Below, piece after piece: positions 24,476 to 32,965 of a stretch of 64,000 bases of DNA. The stretch is from Chitinophaga parva (lineage in GTDB: Bacteria; Bacteroidota; Bacteroidia; Chitinophagales; Chitinophagaceae): NCBI RefSeq assembly GCF_003071345.1, contig NZ_QCYK01000001.1, positions 1,240,001 through 1,304,000 of the forward strand. The letters are read 5' to 3'. The translations under genes and the position numbers were made by a program. How positions within the stretch are numbered: position 1 is the stretch's first letter; every line of letters begins with the position of its first letter. Below the pieces are notes generated by a model. That model did no database searches, was not told the DNA's origin, and saw nothing but the letters and a program-made list of their open reading frames with translations.

Positions 24476-25402
24476 CTAACGGTCCGTTTTGCTGCTTCGG
24501 TAAAGCGAGTATAAAATGGCCCCCACCAGGCACACCACGATCACGATCAGCGATACATAGATGGGCAGGGTGAAGTGGAATATTTCAGCCAGCATTTTCA
24601 GCCCGATGAACACCAGCACAATGGCAATGCCATGCTGCAGGTAATCGAACTTATTTACTGCGCTGCGTAATAAGAAGAATAAAGAGCGAAGTCCAAGTAC
24701 GGCAAAAATATTGGACGTATACACCACCAACGGCACGTGCGAGATGGCAAAAACGGCAGGAATACTATCCAGGGCAAACACAATATCCGTTACCGCCAGC
24801 ATCACCACAACCACTGACAAAATAGTGAAATAGATCTTACCGTTACTGCGGATGGTAAAGCGGCCGGCCGGCTCCCCGTCACTGATGCGCAGGTATTTCC
24901 GCATAAAGCGGTACACCGCGCTTTGTTCCTTGTCGAACTCGGTTTCATGCTCAGCTGTAAACATTTTAATGCCGGTGTATACCAGGATGGCACCAAAAAC
25001 GTATAGCAGCCAGTTAAATTTCTCGATCAGTGCCACGCCCACCGTGATGAAAATCACGCGCAGCAAGATCGCAATAAGAATGCCGATCAGGAGCACCCGG
25101 GGGATATTGCTTTCCCGGACCCGGAACGCGCCAAAGATCAGGATAAATACAAAGATGTTATCAATAGACAATGACCACTCCATCAGGTATGCGCTGATGT
25201 AGCTGATGGCCATGTTCATACCATTCTCATACCACATGAACCCGCAGAATGCCGCGGAAAGGCCCAGCCAGAAAATCGTTTGCCAGAGCGCCTTTTGCAT
25301 GCTCATGCTGGCGGTTTTTTTACTGAGTAACCCCAAATCAAAAACAAGGGCTAGAACCATCACGATGCCAAAGATCAGATAGGTTAATTGGTTGGGAGTC
25401 AT
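24476..25402 (-). CDS. TerC/Alx family integral membrane protein
   Basis: A 308-residue inner-membrane protein with eight or nine hydrophobic segments. The family signature is clear: YLMEWSLSIDNIFVF near residue 75 and AVTDIVFALDSIPAVF near residue 200, each with the acidic residues thought to handle metal. Members such as Alx and MeeF/TerC export manganese or help metal loading of secreted proteins. I see no yybP-ykoY manganese riboswitch in the upstream region. CAAAGATA at 25428-25435 reads TATCTTTG on the minus strand, a possible -7. It precedes murF-alr by 24 bases and is probably co-transcribed. The ATG at 25402 is chosen over an upstream non-family extension. Confidence 0.92.
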   Translation of the reverse strand: MTPNQLTYLIFGIVMVLALVFDLGLLSKKTASMSMQKALWQTIFWLGLSAAFCGFMWYENGMNMAISYISAYLMEWSLSIDNIFVFILIFGAFRVRESNIPRVLLIGILIAILLRVIFITVGVALIEKFNWLLYVFGAILVYTGIKMFTAEHETEFDKEQSAVYRFMRKYLRISDGEPAGRFTIRSNGKIYFTILSVVVVMLAVTDIVFALDSIPAVFAISHVPLVVYTSNIFAVLGLRSLFFLLRSAVNKFDYLQHGIAIVLVFIGLKMLAEIFHFTLPIYVSLIVIVVCLVGAILYSLYRSSKTDR

Positions 25403-25603
25403 GCAGTATATCAATTAAAACGAGTTGCAAAGATAATGGATTAATGTCCACAGATCGCCCTTATGTGCAACCACAGGTTACACCGGCGCATAAAACTATC
25501 TCATATGAAAATTATATATACATTAATTAAATGTAAATAGCATTCATACGGTACATGCCGGCAGGATGGCGGCGTGGGCGGTAAATAGGCAGCAGTGCGG
25601 TTC

Positions 25604-27322
25604 TTAGCCGTTTTTCCGTTGGCGGACGTATTGGAAGATCATGGCAAACAGGAGTACCATACCAATGGGTACAGAAAAGCAAATGATCTGCCATTTTGTT
25701 TTTTCCGCTTCCACTTTTTTGGGATCCAGCAGGCGTAACACGTGTTCCTTATTGCGTGTTTCCATAATGCCTGCATCATTGGTGGTCAGGTATTCCAGGC
25801 CGTTGAGGAAAAATTCCTTGTTGGCAAAAACGTAGTCGGGATTGTAGAGGTTCACGCCCATTTGCAGGGGGCCTTTTTGCTGGGACACGGCATTGGCAAT
25901 AATGTCCGCATCACTCACCACGATCATTTTATTAATGGTATCTGCCTGCTCCAGGAAAGGCTGGCCGCTCAATTGGGCGAAGGAGTCGGCTTCCGCACGG
26001 CTCAGGCGGTGCTGGAACACGGAAGGGAAGCGGCCTTCCAGCAGCACGGCGGCGGGTACACGCTGCTGGCGGAAGTTGCGCGGGTTAGGGCGCAGGCCCA
26101 GTTCTGCCCAGCTCAGTTTTACCGGGGCGGTTGCCTTACGGCTATTTTGACCAGTGGTAAGCAGCACGGTTTTTTTGATGCCGGCATCGCCCACTGTATC
26201 AATGGAACTTACAAAACGGGTGAGCACTTCATCCATATTTTTCACGATCGGATGCGTGCTGGCAGATTGGAGGAGTGGGAAGAAAGGGAATGGCAGCATG
26301 GCCATTTGCGGCTTGCCACCCAGGCTGCCTACCACCTGCGGCAGGCGGTCGCACTGCAGGTCTTCCACCAGGTCGCTGTTGATGCGCACCCCGTAGCGGA
26401 ACAGGATGTCATCCAGGTTCAGCCCCTGGTCAAACGCCATGTAATTATCCTGCCCGTTAATGCTGTCCACGTGCGCATTCAGCGCATCCACAAACCACAT
26501 TACCTTACCGCCGTGCATCACGTACTGGTCTATCTTCAACTTGTCTTCATCCGTAAAGCGTTGGGTAGGGCCGGCAAATACGATGGCGTTAAATTCATGT
26601 GGAATATGATCATTCAGGTTGAGCGTGATGGTATCCAGGCGGTAATTACTCTGCAGGGTAGAGAGGGCGTCATATACTTCCAGGCCCAGTGATTCACCAT
26701 TGCCCAGCATGTAGCCCACCAGGGGCCTTTCCGTTTGCTGCAGCTTGCGGATGGCATTGGCAAACTGGTATTCCAGCAAGGATTCAGAAGCGTTGAGGGC
26801 CGCCTGTGGATCCTGCCCGCCCTGGGCCTTGAGCAGGTTCACGGAGATGGTGCGGTCCTTGTAATGCAGCATGGCCGCGGGGAAGATAAGTTTTTCCGCG
26901 TAGCCCTGGTTGCCTTCCTGCTGCACCTGCAGGTTGTAGGCCATGATGCCTTTTGCGGCCAGGGAATCCTGTAGCACGGCAAAGGCAGAGTCAGAGAGGC
27001 CCTGGGCGGGGTTGATGAAATCAAACTGGATATGCGGGCCGCCGTATTCTTTGAAAGACTCCAGCATTTCCCGGGTGGTTTGCGCCAGTTGCTTAAAGCT
27101 GGCGGGGTATTCCCCTTTTAAAAATACGGTGACGGACACGGTGCCATCCAGCCTGCGCAACAACTGTTTGGTAGGCTCAGACAAGGTGAAACGCTTTTCC
27201 TGCGTGAGGTCCAGCCGGGTGTGGAAATAGCCGGCCAGTACGTTCAGCCCTATGAGCACGGCCACCACCGTGATGGCGCGTTGTATATATTTTTTCTGTT
27301 TGTTTGCTTTGGTAGATTCCAT
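25604..27322 (-). CDS. gldG: gliding motility ABC transporter substrate-binding protein GldG
   Basis: GldG is the large periplasmic-facing component of the GldAFG ABC-type complex required for gliding in Flavobacterium. The 572-residue protein has an N-terminal TM helix (about 15-32), a long extracytoplasmic ABC_transp_aux-like domain (FTLSEPTKQLLRRLDGTVSVTVFL start), and a C-terminal TM helix (about 545-565). It lies 36 bases downstream of gldF on the same strand. The ATPase gene gldA is not adjacent, as is also the case in Flavobacterium johnsoniae. Confidence 0.93.
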   Translation of the reverse strand: MESTKANKQKKYIQRAITVVAVLIGLNVLAGYFHTRLDLTQEKRFTLSEPTKQLLRRLDGTVSVTVFLKGEYPASFKQLAQTTREMLESFKEYGGPHIQFDFINPAQGLSDSAFAVLQDSLAAKGIMAYNLQVQQEGNQGYAEKLIFPAAMLHYKDRTISVNLLKAQGGQDPQAALNASESLLEYQFANAIRKLQQTERPLVGYMLGNGESLGLEVYDALSTLQSNYRLDTITLNLNDHIPHEFNAIVFAGPTQRFTDEDKLKIDQYVMHGGKVMWFVDALNAHVDSINGQDNYMAFDQGLNLDDILFRYGVRINSDLVEDLQCDRLPQVVGSLGGKPQMAMLPFPFFPLLQSASTHPIVKNMDEVLTRFVSSIDTVGDAGIKKTVLLTTGQNSRKATAPVKLSWAELGLRPNPRNFRQQRVPAAVLLEGRFPSVFQHRLSRAEADSFAQLSGQPFLEQADTINKMIVVSDADIIANAVSQQKGPLQMGVNLYNPDYVFANKEFFLNGLEYLTTNDAGIMETRNKEHVLRLLDPKKVEAEKTKWQIICFSVPIGMVLLFAMIFQYVRQRKNG

Positions 27323-27358
27323 GAGATAAGCGGTGCGGTAATGGTTTGAGGGAAGGGC

Positions 27359-28093
27359 TTACTGCCACATTTTGCGCTGCAGGGCAGTTTTGGTCAGGTA
27401 CAGCATAAGACCCGTTACACTTAGGAAATAGATCACATCCCTGCTGTCCACCACGCCCCTGCTGATAGAGTTGTAGTGGAACTTGATGCCCGCCATTTGC
27501 AGGTAGTAATCCCAGCCGCCGGTGAATATCGGTAATTTGCTGAGTGCATCAAAACCATTATAAAAAAGGAAACAGGTAAAAATAGCGATAAGGAAGGCGA
27601 TCACGGCATTGGCGGTGAGGGAGGAGGCCCAGGTGCCGATGGCAGTGAATACGGCGCCGAGCAGCAGCAGGCCGATGTAAGCGCCGCCAATGCCACCGTT
27701 GTCAATATTGCCTGGCGTGGCGGAGAGGGCGCGGATGGCCACATAATACACCCCGGTAGGCAGCACCGCAATGCCTACGATCAGGGCGCTGGCCCAGAAT
27801 TTTCCCATCACGATCTGCCAGCCGGTGAGGGGCTTGGTGCCGAGGAGTTCCATGGTGCCGCCTTTAAATTCATCTGCAAAACTGCGCATGGTAATGGCAG
27901 GGATAAGCAGCAGGAAGATGAGGGGCGCCAGGTCAAAAAGCGGGTCCAGGTTAGCATACCCGTAATCCAGCAGGCTGGTATCAGGGAATACAAAAAGCAT
28001 CAGCCCATTGGCCAGCAGGAATACGATAATGGCCACGTAGCCGGTGATACTGCTGAAGAACTGGTTTATTTCTTTTTTAAAGATGGCGAGCAT
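27359..28093 (-). CDS. gldF: gliding motility ABC transporter permease GldF
   Basis: An ABC-2 type permease of 244 residues with six predicted membrane helices. The first residues (MLAIFKKEINQFFSSITGYVAI) and the SFADEFKGGTMELLGTKPLT loop, which contacts the ATPase, are typical of GldF. It should form an inner-membrane complex with GldG and an ATPase (GldA). It is the first gene of the gldFG pair and lies 160 bases downstream of the cysteine desulfurase gene. That AT-rich gap contains ATTAAT palindromes and may hold its promoter. Confidence 0.93.
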   Translation of the reverse strand: MLAIFKKEINQFFSSITGYVAIIVFLLANGLMLFVFPDTSLLDYGYANLDPLFDLAPLIFLLLIPAITMRSFADEFKGGTMELLGTKPLTGWQIVMGKFWASALIVGIAVLPTGVYYVAIRALSATPGNIDNGGIGGAYIGLLLLGAVFTAIGTWASSLTANAVIAFLIAIFTCFLFYNGFDALSKLPIFTGGWDYYLQMAGIKFHYNSISRGVVDSRDVIYFLSVTGLMLYLTKTALQRKMWQ

Positions 28094-28253
28094 GAGATGT
28101 TCAGGTAAGGACCCGGTAAAGCTAGTAAAAAATGATTAATGTATTAATTGCTAATTAATAAGCAAACGTGAAATAACAAAGGATATTTCCTGGCGGGGGA
28201 GTTTTTTGGGGTAACCGGGAGCGTGGGCGGGTCACCGCGCCTGCCTTCTTTTT

Positions 28254-29414
28254 TTACGCAGAAAACACCTGCGTCCTTAATTGCCGCACGGCCTGGCTAA
28301 TGGTCTCCACCACAAAATCCACCTCCGCTTCCGTGGTGAACCGACCCAAGCTCAATCGCAGGGAGGCTCTCGCCAACGCATCACTCAACCCCATAGCCTG
28401 CAGCACATAGCTGGGCTCCATACTCGCCGCATTGCAGGCAGAACCAGAGGATAGCGCCACCTGGCTGGCAAAGGCCGCCGACAACATTTCGCCAGACACC
28501 TGCCCGAAGGCCAGGTTGCTCACCTGGGGCAGGCGATGGGTGGCATCCCCGTTCACGGTTACATTACCCAGGGCCAGCAGGCCGTTTTCCAGCCGGTTGC
28601 GCAGCGCGGAAAGGCGGGCATGTTCTGCGTCCAGGTGCAGGCGGCACAACTCCGCTGCCTGGCCAAAGCCCACAATGCCCGGCACATTCATGGTGCCGGA
28701 GCGGAAGCCGCGTTCATGGCCACCGCCATCCAGCTGGGCCACCAGGCGCACGCGCGGGTCTTTGCGGCGCACGTACAGGGCACCTACCCCCTTGGGACCG
28801 TAGATCTTGTGGGCGCTGCAGGCCAGCAGGTCTATGCCGTCTTCCAGCACATGCACGGATATTTTGCCCACGGCCTGGGTGGCATCGCACATAAAAAGTA
28901 CCCCGTGCTTTTTTGCAATGGCACTGATGGCGCGTATGGGATGGATGACACCCGTTTCATTGTTGGCGTACATCACGGAGATAAGGATGGTTTCCGCGGT
29001 GATGGCGGCTTCCAGGGCTTCCAGGCTAACGTGCCCCAGTGCATCCGTGGGAAGGTAAGTGACAGACGCGCCCTGTTTTTCCAGGTGCTCAAAACTATCC
29101 AGCACGGCCTTGTGCTCCGTGGCCACGGTGATCATATGTTTCCCCTTGCCGGCATAGGCTTCGTACACGCCTTTGATGGCCAGGTTATCTGCTTCTGTGG
29201 CGCCGGAGGTAAAGATGATCTCCTGCGCGGTGGCCCCAATAAGCCGGGCCACCTGGCCCCGGGCCTTTTCCACGGCTGCGGCGGCTGTCCAACCCAGGGG
29301 GTGGGTGCTGGCGGCGTTGCCAAACTGCCGGGTAAAATAAGGCAGCATGGCTTCCACCACCTGCGGATCGCAGGGGGTGGTGGCATTATAATCAAGATAA
29401 ACGGGCAGTTGCAT
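28254..29414 (-). CDS. cysteine desulfurase (NifS/IscS family)
   Basis: A PLP enzyme that takes sulfur from cysteine for Fe-S clusters and tRNA thiolation. The 386 residues include the PLP lysine K203 (SAHKIYGPKG) and the active-site cysteine C327 in SSGSACNAAS, close to the group I (IscS/NifS) motif SGSACTS. The N-terminus (VYLDYNATTPCDPQV) is characteristic. No iscU, iscA or suf gene is nearby. In this phylum such single copies are often used for tRNA modification or general sulfur supply, which cannot be separated here. It is transcribed divergently from mce. Confidence 0.93.
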   Translation of the reverse strand: MQLPVYLDYNATTPCDPQVVEAMLPYFTRQFGNAASTHPLGWTAAAAVEKARGQVARLIGATAQEIIFTSGATEADNLAIKGVYEAYAGKGKHMITVATEHKAVLDSFEHLEKQGASVTYLPTDALGHVSLEALEAAITAETILISVMYANNETGVIHPIRAISAIAKKHGVLFMCDATQAVGKISVHVLEDGIDLLACSAHKIYGPKGVGALYVRRKDPRVRLVAQLDGGGHERGFRSGTMNVPGIVGFGQAAELCRLHLDAEHARLSALRNRLENGLLALGNVTVNGDATHRLPQVSNLAFGQVSGEMLSAAFASQVALSSGSACNAASMEPSYVLQAMGLSDALARASLRLSLGRFTTEAEVDFVVETISQAVRQLRTQVFSA

Positions 29415-29555
29415 GGTGTGAATTTACGAAGAATGGGGCTGTGCCTGGCGCCCCCTGGCAAGATCCGACCGGGGCATGACAAGCCGGATTTTGCCAGGTG
29501 CCGGGGAATCGTTTAATTACAGGCGGCGCCCCTCCCAAACCGGCGCCAGCCAGTC

Positions 29556-29957
29556 ATGCGGAAAGTAGAACATATAGGCATCGCCGTTTACTCCCTGGAA
29601 AAGGCTGTGCCTTTATACAGCCGCCTGCTTAACACGCCTTGCTACAAGCAGGAAGCGGTGGATAGTGAGCAGGTGCAAACCGCCTTTTTTCAGCAGGGCG
29701 ATACGAAGATAGAACTGCTGGAAGCAACGGGGGAAGCCAGTACCATCAGGCGTTTCCTGGATAAGAAGGGAGAAGGGATCCACCACATTGCGTTTGATGT
29801 GGAAGATATTTATGCGGAGATGGAGCGCTTGCGCAGCGAGGGTTTCACCTTGCTCAATGAAACGCCGAAACCCGGTGCGGACAATAAGCTGATCTGTTTT
29901 GTGCACCCGAAAGACAGCCATGGTGTGCTGATAGAGCTTTGCCAGGAGATCCGCTGA
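29556..29957 (+). CDS. mce: methylmalonyl-CoA epimerase
   Basis: A vicinal-oxygen-chelate enzyme of 133 residues that interconverts (2S)- and (2R)-methylmalonyl-CoA in the propionate/succinate route. The opening VEHIGIAVYSLEKAVPLYSRLL supplies the first metal His (H6). The second His is in GIHHIAFDVEDI, and the acidic ligand and catalytic glutamates are in the LIEL end. The length and order match Mce rather than glyoxalase I. The mutase itself is not in the window apart from the B12-binding subunit at 12987. No terminator follows directly; the next one, 400 bases on, more likely belongs to the RNA candidate. Confidence 0.93.
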   Translation: MRKVEHIGIAVYSLEKAVPLYSRLLNTPCYKQEAVDSEQVQTAFFQQGDTKIELLEATGEASTIRRFLDKKGEGIHHIAFDVEDIYAEMERLRSEGFTLLNETPKPGADNKLICFVHPKDSHGVLIELCQEIR

Positions 29958-30059
29958 GTTTTCGTATAGGCGTAAGCGGTAGATTGCATGTTGTAACGCG
30001 TTAAAACCAATTTAACCGCTTCATTATCATAAAGTAAATTTTTTTTTCATTCTGCAAAT

Positions 30060-30395
30060 CCGGTGCGACCTTTAGACCGTACATATCCTATCGACGAGTA
30101 GTTGTAATAAGTGATCCCGGTTCATTGATTTCGTCAAGCAATTTACGTCGTTGTTAACAGAGAAGCGTTAGAACCCTTGTAAACAGTATAACATTCACGG
30201 GACGATCACCGAAAACCAGGCAAGAAAACACCTAAGATATTTTTCACCTTTATTAGGATCATCTCATTCAAATATAGGCTGGTAGTGACCTTGAGCGTAA
30301 TGCACGGGGGCATTGTAGGCAATTAAGTTTTTACTCTAAAGTTGGCATAGGTTATGAAAAACCTGCGGGCTTTCCAGCTTGCAGGTATTTTTTTT
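30060..30395 (+). ncRNA. candidate structured non-coding RNA
   Basis: The stretch from the mce stop to the second murF (29958-30549) has no gene-like frame. Within it, CTTTAGA plus GTA (30070-30081, two-base bulge) can pair with TAC plus TCTAAAG (30332-30341), closing a domain of about 270 bases. Inside are GTGAT-CCCG (30111-30119) with CGGG...ATCAC (30198-30209), ACCAG (30215-30219) with CTGGT (30279-30283), CCTAA/TTAGG (30231-30257) and the hairpin GTAATGC/GCATTGT (30297-30316). A strong terminator follows (30361-30395). I do not see tmRNA, RNase P or SRP RNA signatures. A distant 6S-like RNA is possible. The promoter is unclear. Confidence 0.5.
30361..30395 (+). terminator. strong terminator of the RNA candidate
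   Basis: ACCTGCGGGCT pairs with AGCTTGCAGGT (11 bp, two G-T pairs) around a 4-base loop and is followed by ATTTTTTTT. It lies 400 bases after mce. Confidence 0.85.
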
Positions 30396-30549
30396 ATGGA
30401 TATTCCTGGCGGGTTGGAAACCATTGCAGGAGCGGATCACGCCCCTTTCTTGAAATCCATTGCAGGCCGGTATTGCCGCTTTTGAGACCCCCTGCAGCAT
30501 CGAATTATTTTAACCGAAAACAAATAACCTTTTCTTATACATAAGCAAA

Positions 30550-30582
30550 ACGCCCGCTGGCAAAATAGCTGCCAGCGGGCGT
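30550..30582 (-). terminator. rho-independent terminator of murF
   Basis: ACGCCCGCTGGCA and TGCCAGCGGGCGT form a perfect 13-bp stem with a 7-base loop. On the minus strand it is followed by TTTTG. Confidence 0.9.
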
Positions 30583-30600
30583 TTACATATATAATTGTAT

Positions 30601-31875
30601 TTATAACACTTTTTCCATTCCCACGCTGCGCGATCCCTTAATGAGCAGGTAAGCATGCTGGTACTGCTGCTGCGCCAGCCAGTTGTGCGCGGCAGCGGCA
30701 TCCGGCAGGAAGAGGTAAGGATGTTTTACCTTACTGAAATCACCGCCTACCAGCACCACGGCGTGCCAGTGCGTTTGCTGCAGCAGGTCCACCAGGGCCT
30801 GGTGCTCGCGGATGCTGTCTTCCCCTAATTCCATCATACCTCCCAGCAGCAGTACTTTTTTGGGGGCATCAATACCGGCAAAATTCTCAATGGCCGCCCG
30901 CATACTGGACGGATTGGCATTGTACGCATCCATGATGATGGTGTTAGTGCCCTGCTGCATTACCTGTGAGCGGTTATTGGAAGGCATGTATGCTTCCAGT
31001 GCCGCGCGGATGCTGGCTTCCGGCACGCCAAAGTAGCGGCCTATGGTTACGGCGGCCAGCACATTGGGGGTATTATAAGCGCCCACCAGGTTGGTTTGCA
31101 CCGGCGAGGCATCGCCATCCAGCGCTACGGAAAGCAGGGCCGGACCGGTTACCGCGTGGCCCTGGTGGTCTGCATGCCGGCTGCCGTAAGTGATCACGGT
31201 GGCAATGCCTTTGGCCATGGGAAGCAGGTAATCATAATCCGTGCATACAAACGCGGTACCGTTGTGTGTACGCAGGTAATCATACAGTTCGCCCTTGGCT
31301 ATTTTCACGCCTTCAGGGCCGCCAAAGCCCTCCAGGTGCGCCTTTCCAATATTCGTAATGAGGCCGTGGGTAGGCATGGCCACTTCGCAGTAGCCGGCAA
31401 TTTCCCGCTGGTGGTTGGCCCCCATTTCTATCACCGCCAGCTGCGTATCCGGCGGAATACTGAGCAGGGTGAGCGGCACACCAATATGGTTATTGAGATT
31501 GCCTGCGGTGGCCACCGTTTTAAAGTGGGAAGACAGCACGGCGTTCACCAGTTCTTTGGTGGTGGTTTTCCCGTTGGTGCCGGTAATGGCCAGGAAGGGG
31601 ATCTGCAGTGTACGCCGGTGCGTATTGGCCAGCTGCTGCAAGGCTTGCAGCACATCGGGCACCAGTACCATTTTGTCCGGTTGTGTATAGTAAGCCGCTT
31701 CATCCACTACGGCACAGGCGGCGCCTGCGGCCAGGGCCTGCTCCGCATAGGCGTTGCCATTGAAGTTGGGGCCTTTGAGCGCAAAGAAAATGTCGCCCTG
31801 CTTCAGCTTGCGGGTGTCTGTCTGTACAGAAGGATGCTGGCGGTAGATCTCGTATAATGCGGCTATGTTCTCCAC
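30601..31875 (-). CDS. murF: UDP-N-acetylmuramoyl-tripeptide-D-alanyl-D-alanine ligase (stand-alone MurF)
   Basis: MurF adds D-Ala-D-Ala to the UDP-MurNAc tripeptide, the last cytoplasmic step of stem-peptide assembly. The 424 residues contain the N-terminal substrate domain (QTDTRKLKQGDIFFALKG), the ATP loop (AITGTNGKTTTKEL), the NIGKAHLEGFGG Mg-binding loop and the C-terminal MDAYNANPSSM loop. All are closer to consensus than in the MurF half of the fusion at 21950-24451. The start is GTG 31875; an in-frame stop shortly upstream excludes a longer form. TATTTTTG on the minus strand (31897-31904) may be its -7 element. Confidence 0.95.
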   Translation of the reverse strand: MENIAALYEIYRQHPSVQTDTRKLKQGDIFFALKGPNFNGNAYAEQALAAGAACAVVDEAAYYTQPDKMVLVPDVLQALQQLANTHRRTLQIPFLAITGTNGKTTTKELVNAVLSSHFKTVATAGNLNNHIGVPLTLLSIPPDTQLAVIEMGANHQREIAGYCEVAMPTHGLITNIGKAHLEGFGGPEGVKIAKGELYDYLRTHNGTAFVCTDYDYLLPMAKGIATVITYGSRHADHQGHAVTGPALLSVALDGDASPVQTNLVGAYNTPNVLAAVTIGRYFGVPEASIRAALEAYMPSNNRSQVMQQGTNTIIMDAYNANPSSMRAAIENFAGIDAPKKVLLLGGMMELGEDSIREHQALVDLLQQTHWHAVVLVGGDFSKVKHPYLFLPDAAAAHNWLAQQQYQHAYLLIKGSRSVGMEKVL

Positions 31876-32006
31876 GGGTATGATTTAAGCGTTGGCCAAA
31901 AATAAAAAAAACGGGCATTCTTCTGCGTGCAAATCCTACAACTATTTGGCGATCCGCCTGCGGCCGATATTGTGTATCTTACGGTGGTATTTGCAACCTA
32001 TCCCTT

Positions 32007-32372
32007 ATGAAAACCGTCTTTGTAGCCGTCCTTGCGGGCGCCTTTTTGTACCTGTCCTGCAAAACCTCCGAAGCGCCCAAACCTGCGGGCAGTACGGAAT
32101 GCAGCATGGACATCCACACCGCCGCCATACAGCGCATTGTTACCACCAGCTGTGTGAACCGGGGCTGCCACCCGGGGCAAACTTCCCCGGCCATCGCAAA
32201 TTTTTCCACCCCGGACCAACTTAAAAATTATATTAGCGGTAACAAGGTATTGTTCTCCGCACATGTAACCAGCGTGGATGCAGACATGCCGGGCTCACAG
32301 GGTTTTTCTCCCTTGAGCGCCAGCACCAAGGATTCCATTGCGTGCTGGATCAGTAACGGAATGCAGGATTAA
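32007..32372 (+). CDS. cytochrome-c-like lipoprotein with a CxxxxCH haem motif
   Basis: A 121-residue lipoprotein: the lipobox LYLSC puts the acylated Cys at residue 18. A haem-type motif CVNRGCHPG (C49, C54, H55; four residues between the cysteines instead of two) and a possible axial Met in ADMPGS suggest a c-type haem protein anchored in the envelope. CxxxxCH variants are known in Bacteroidota and Planctomycetes. Haem binding is not proven by sequence. It heads a tight group with the secreted YceI (9-base gap), the DUF5777 barrel and the HExxH protein. Confidence 0.7.
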   Translation: MKTVFVAVLAGAFLYLSCKTSEAPKPAGSTECSMDIHTAAIQRIVTTSCVNRGCHPGQTSPAIANFSTPDQLKNYISGNKVLFSAHVTSVDADMPGSQGFSPLSASTKDSIACWISNGMQD

Positions 32373-32381
32373 TTGAACATC

Positions 32382-32921
32382 ATGAAACGATATTTTTGGA
32401 TGCTCCTGCTGGCCATGGCCGCCGGTAAGGGATTAGCGCAGGACGTAAGAACGGACAAAGCCGCTTCGGTATCCTTCTTTTCTTCCACGCCGCTGGAAGA
32501 TATTAAGGCGCAAACCGCACAGGCTTATGCCACGCTGAACGTGAAGACAAAGGAAGTATACTTCAAGGTGCCGGTCCAGTCCTTTGCGTTTAAGTACAAG
32601 CTGATGAAGGAACACTTTAACGACAGCTACCTGGAATCATCCAAATATCCGAACGCGGAGTTCAAAGGCAGCGTAGTCACAGATGCAGACCTGGCAAAGG
32701 ATGGCAGCTATGCCGTGGTGGTAAAAGGAGAGTTGCTGCTGCATGGGATAAGCCGTCATTATGAAACCAAAGGCACCCTGGTGGTGAAAGGTACCGAAGT
32801 AGTAGGCGATGCCAGATTCCAGGTAAAGCTGGTAGATCATTCCATTAAAGTACCCAGCCTTATGCTGGAAAATATTGCCGAAGTGGTAGAGGTGACGGTG
32901 CATGCGGACTACAAGCCGTAA
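32382..32921 (+). CDS. secreted YceI family protein
   Basis: A 179-residue YceI-type protein with a signal peptide (KRYFWMLLLAMAAGKGLAQ). The barrel is recognisable from FKYKLMKEHFNDSYLESSKYPNAEFKG (the start and middle, interrupted as in other members), LLLHGISRHYETKGTL and the end FQVKLVDHSIKVPSL. It differs from the first YceI (3758-4282), which has no signal peptide. ATG 32382 is chosen over a TTG three codons upstream. It lies 9 bases after the cytochrome-like gene and 44 bases before the DUF5777 gene, so one operon is likely. Ligand unknown. Confidence 0.85.
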   Translation: MKRYFWMLLLAMAAGKGLAQDVRTDKAASVSFFSSTPLEDIKAQTAQAYATLNVKTKEVYFKVPVQSFAFKYKLMKEHFNDSYLESSKYPNAEFKGSVVTDADLAKDGSYAVVVKGELLLHGISRHYETKGTLVVKGTEVVGDARFQVKLVDHSIKVPSLMLENIAEVVEVTVHADYKP

Positions 32922-32965
32922 GCCGCCGCCAGTGCCACTTTGGACCCCTATTGAAAACCCTGCCT

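Noticed and set aside
30269..30276. TATATTTG on the minus strand within the RNA candidate
   Set aside because: It matches a -7 element, but no TTTG lies at 17-23 bases and no gene follows on that strand before mce.
29958..30600. tmRNA, RNase P or SRP RNA at this gap
   Set aside because: No tag-peptide reading frame, no 3' CCA acceptor arm, no RNase P core words and no SRP tetraloop helix were seen, so the RNA candidate is left without a family name.
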